5,482 bases of DNA from NCBI GenBank assembly GCA_002325645.1, contig DCSN01000237.1:2531-8012 (forward strand), given 5' to 3'. The notes beneath the pieces were generated by a model, which was not told the DNA's origin, did not search any database, and saw nothing but the letters and a program-made list of their open reading frames with translations. This stretch comes from Pseudanabaena sp. UBA1465. Lineage in GTDB: Bacteria > Cyanobacteriota > Cyanobacteriia > Pseudanabaenales > Pseudanabaenaceae. Shown piece by piece: positions 3,391 to 5,482 of the stretch (positions are counted from its first letter, which is position 1; every line of letters begins with the position of its first letter). Both the position numbers and the translations under genes were made by a program.

Positions 3391-5466
3391 ATGAGTCTTA
3401 CAGCAGGGCAGTTAGTCGGTGGACATTACGAAGTTATTTCACGCTTAGGTGGGGGCGGATTTGGCGAAACCTATCTCTCGCGAGACTTGCATTTGCCCGA
3501 TCGCCCTTCGAGAGTAATCAAGAGATTATCTCCTCGCAATCCTGACGCTAATATATTGCAGCTATCGCGGCGACTATTTGAAACGGAAGCACAGGTGCTG
3601 TATCGGCTAGGAGCGCATCCGCAAATTCCTCAACTGTTTGCCCACTTTGAAGAGTTATCAGAATTTTATTTAGTTCAAGAATATATTGATGGTAAGGATC
3701 TTAGTCATGAACTGATCAAGGGTAAAGTCTGGGAAATTTTTACAGTGGTAGATTTACTGCAAAATCTTTTAACTGTGCTGAGTTTTGTGCATCAACATAA
3801 TGTGATTCATCGCGATATTAAGCCTGAAAATATTATTCGGCGGCGCGATGGTCAGATTTTCTTAATTGATTTTGGAGTGGTTAAGCAAATCGCCACGCCA
3901 ACGATGGTTTTAAATGGTCACGAAGATGCAGCCTATACGGTGGGGATCGGTACACCAGGGTATATGCCGAGCGAGCAGGCGCATGGAGAACCCAAGTTTG
4001 CCAGTGATCTCTATGCGATCGGGATGATTGGCATCCAAGCATTAACAGGTATTCCGCCTAGCTCTTTGCAAAAAGATGACAATCTGGAAATTGTGTGGCG
4101 ACAATATGCTCCCAAGGTTTATCCCGAATTTGCCGATATTCTCGGACAGATGGTGCGCTTTGATTTTCGGCAGCGTTATCCTAATGCTCATGTTGCCTAT
4201 GAATCATTAAAGGAATTTCGCGATCGCTATCCGATCTCCAATTTGAACCATAGTTTGCCAACGATTCAGTTGATTACCAATCAAATCAGCGCTAATCAAA
4301 TAAATGATTCTTTGCGCGATCGCCATTCAGCCGAGCAACAGAAAACCCATAAATTAGCCGCGATTTGGCAATATTTCCAGCCTTGGCAATGGGGTTTAGG
4401 ACTGACGGCGATCGCCGCGATCGCGGTAACTACAGTTGTGTTGACCTTGGCAGTCCCCTCTAAGACTGTGCGTAATAATTCTGAAGAATTTACTACTGCC
4501 AATCCTTATGGGACTCAAATCGATTCGCCATCTGCGGTGACAGAATCAGCAAATTCTCCTGTAAATACCACCAGCACAGGCTCTACAGCATCCCTAGCCA
4601 AAGAATTTGCAGGTAATGGGGCAGTTTATGGTGTTGCCATGAGTCCTGATGGTAAAACTATTGCTGGGGCAAGCTCTGAACGCAGCATTGATTTTTGGGA
4701 TTTGGCAACGGGTAAAAAATTACAAACCCTAAAGGGAAATACAGGGCGCGTTTATGATATTTACTTCAGCCCCGATGGTAAGAAGTTGGTGAGCGCCAGT
4801 GACGATCGCAAAGTAATTATTTGGGATGTCAAAACCAGCAAAATTTTACATACCCTTGAGGGACATCAGGAACGGGTATATACCACAATTTTTAGTCCTG
4901 ATGGCAAAATGATCGCTAGTTCTAGCGGCGATCGCACGATTCGGCTATGGAATGTAGAAACGGGTAAACCGATTAGTGTTTTTCAAGAAAAATCTTGGGT
5001 TTACGATGTGTCATTTACCCCTGATGGCAAAATTTTAGTTAGTGCTTGCAAAGATGGTGCAATTCGGCTGTGGAATGTGGAGACGGGTAAACCAATTAAA
5101 ACGCTGGTGGAAAGTGGTAGCGCGGTGCGATCGATTGTCTATAGCAACAGTGGCAAACTGATCGCCAGTGCGCTGGAAGACAGTACGATCCGTCTGTGGG
5201 AGGCATCCACGGGACAGCTAAAGGAAGTTTTGACGGGACATACTAATGAGGTACATACCCTTGATTTTAGTAAGGACGATCGCTTGCTGGCGAGTGGCAG
5301 TGCCGATAAAACCGTGCGAATTTGGAATTTAAAGCAAAAGCGATCGCTACAGGTTTTAGCTGATCATGAGGGGGGTGTTGCCTCGGTAAAATTTAGCCCT
5401 GATCAAAAATTTCTGATTAGTGGCAGTCTCGATGGCAAAATTAAAATCTGGAAATTAGCCCCATAA
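3391..5466 (+). CDS. Membrane-anchored Ser/Thr protein kinase with C-terminal seven-blade WD40 propeller
   Basis: The protein has 691 residues. The Hanks-type kinase domain (about 13-280) looks complete: glycine loop LGGGGFG (19-25), ATP lysine K44, probable helix-C glutamate E66, catalytic loop HRDIKPEN (140-147, base D142), DFG (160-162), GTPGYMPSEQ in place of the APE segment (187-196), and D206. A variable linker leads to one hydrophobic helix (about 335-356), then a Ser/Thr-rich stretch (357-405). Seven WD40 repeats follow, with tryptophans at 436, 478, 520, 561, 603, 645 and 687, spaced 41-42 residues, enough for one closed propeller. It should phosphorylate protein Ser/Thr, with the propeller as ligand- or partner-binding module. 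If the helix spans the membrane, the propeller is outside the cytoplasm (inference). I chose ATG 3391; the frame also opens at GTG 3331, but that region is palindromic repeat. The substrate is unknown. Confidence 0.93.
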   Translation: MSLTAGQLVGGHYEVISRLGGGGFGETYLSRDLHLPDRPSRVIKRLSPRNPDANILQLSRRLFETEAQVLYRLGAHPQIPQLFAHFEELSEFYLVQEYIDGKDLSHELIKGKVWEIFTVVDLLQNLLTVLSFVHQHNVIHRDIKPENIIRRRDGQIFLIDFGVVKQIATPTMVLNGHEDAAYTVGIGTPGYMPSEQAHGEPKFASDLYAIGMIGIQALTGIPPSSLQKDDNLEIVWRQYAPKVYPEFADILGQMVRFDFRQRYPNAHVAYESLKEFRDRYPISNLNHSLPTIQLITNQISANQINDSLRDRHSAEQQKTHKLAAIWQYFQPWQWGLGLTAIAAIAVTTVVLTLAVPSKTVRNNSEEFTTANPYGTQIDSPSAVTESANSPVNTTSTGSTASLAKEFAGNGAVYGVAMSPDGKTIAGASSERSIDFWDLATGKKLQTLKGNTGRVYDIYFSPDGKKLVSASDDRKVIIWDVKTSKILHTLEGHQERVYTTIFSPDGKMIASSSGDRTIRLWNVETGKPISVFQEKSWVYDVSFTPDGKILVSACKDGAIRLWNVETGKPIKTLVESGSAVRSIVYSNSGKLIASALEDSTIRLWEASTGQLKEVLTGHTNEVHTLDFSKDDRLLASGSADKTVRIWNLKQKRSLQVLADHEGGVASVKFSPDQKFLISGSLDGKIKIWKLAP
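4939..5098 (+). repeat. Near-identical DNA copies within WD40 blades 3 and 4
   Basis: Bases 4939-4975 and 5062-5098 match at 33 of 37 positions; all four differences are A/G transitions. They encode the same residues, IRLWNVETGKPI, 41 codons apart. Other blades show only protein-level similarity, so this pair reflects a recent blade duplication or gene conversion. Confidence 0.75.
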
Positions 5467-5482
5467 ATCAAGAGGTTCAGCG

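Noticed and set aside
3288..3545. 85-residue overlapping frame across the kinase start
   Set aside because: It runs through the palindrome and overlaps the kinase domain in another frame, with no recognisable features.

Overview
The window comes from a cyanobacterium. Three things point there: two plant-type [2Fe-2S] photosynthetic ferredoxin genes, ten copies of the HIP1 octamer GCGATCGC, and a cyanobacterial-style Ser/Thr kinase fused to WD40 repeats. The moderate GC content and the GC-cored palindromes between genes remind me of Pseudanabaena-like filamentous cyanobacteria, but that placement is from memory and unverified.

Layout, all genes on the + strand. 1-396: AT-rich non-coding DNA with a perfect CRP-type operator (TGTGA-N6-TCACA, 54-69) and a likely promoter overlapped by a small dyad (313-341). 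397-699: ferredoxin copy 1. 724-768: its terminator-like hairpin. 773-832: a long palindrome with an unusual G9 run. 911-939: promoter for the second ferredoxin. 972-1271: ferredoxin copy 2, the more canonical PetF. 1289-1344: palindromic element in its 3' region. 1385-1431: its intrinsic terminator. 1439-1478: another perfect palindrome. 1552-3264: murJ (mviN), the MOP-superfamily lipid II flippase, with a TTG start. 3266-3367: two palindromes almost back to back, filling the gap. 3391-5466: a membrane-anchored Ser/Thr protein kinase with a seven-blade WD40 propeller at its C-terminus. 5467-5482: nothing recognisable.

The ferredoxins are a tandem duplication. The copies share a leader motif (GTTTATTAC just before the start), 72 of 99 aligned residues, long identical DNA blocks over the cluster-binding region, and related terminator hairpins with one compensatory base-pair change. 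Ferredoxin serves photosynthetic electron transfer, MurJ serves peptidoglycan synthesis, and the kinase is a signalling protein. I see no direct functional link among the three beyond co-orientation, and terminators separate the ferredoxins from murJ. murJ and the kinase could share a transcript, because I find no convincing kinase promoter in the 126-base gap.

The least ordinary features are the intergenic palindromes. Five long near-perfect stems share related GC-rich cores with tiny loops, but their outer arms differ in sequence while staying self-complementary. I see no new enzymatic system, defence locus, CRISPR array or transposase.
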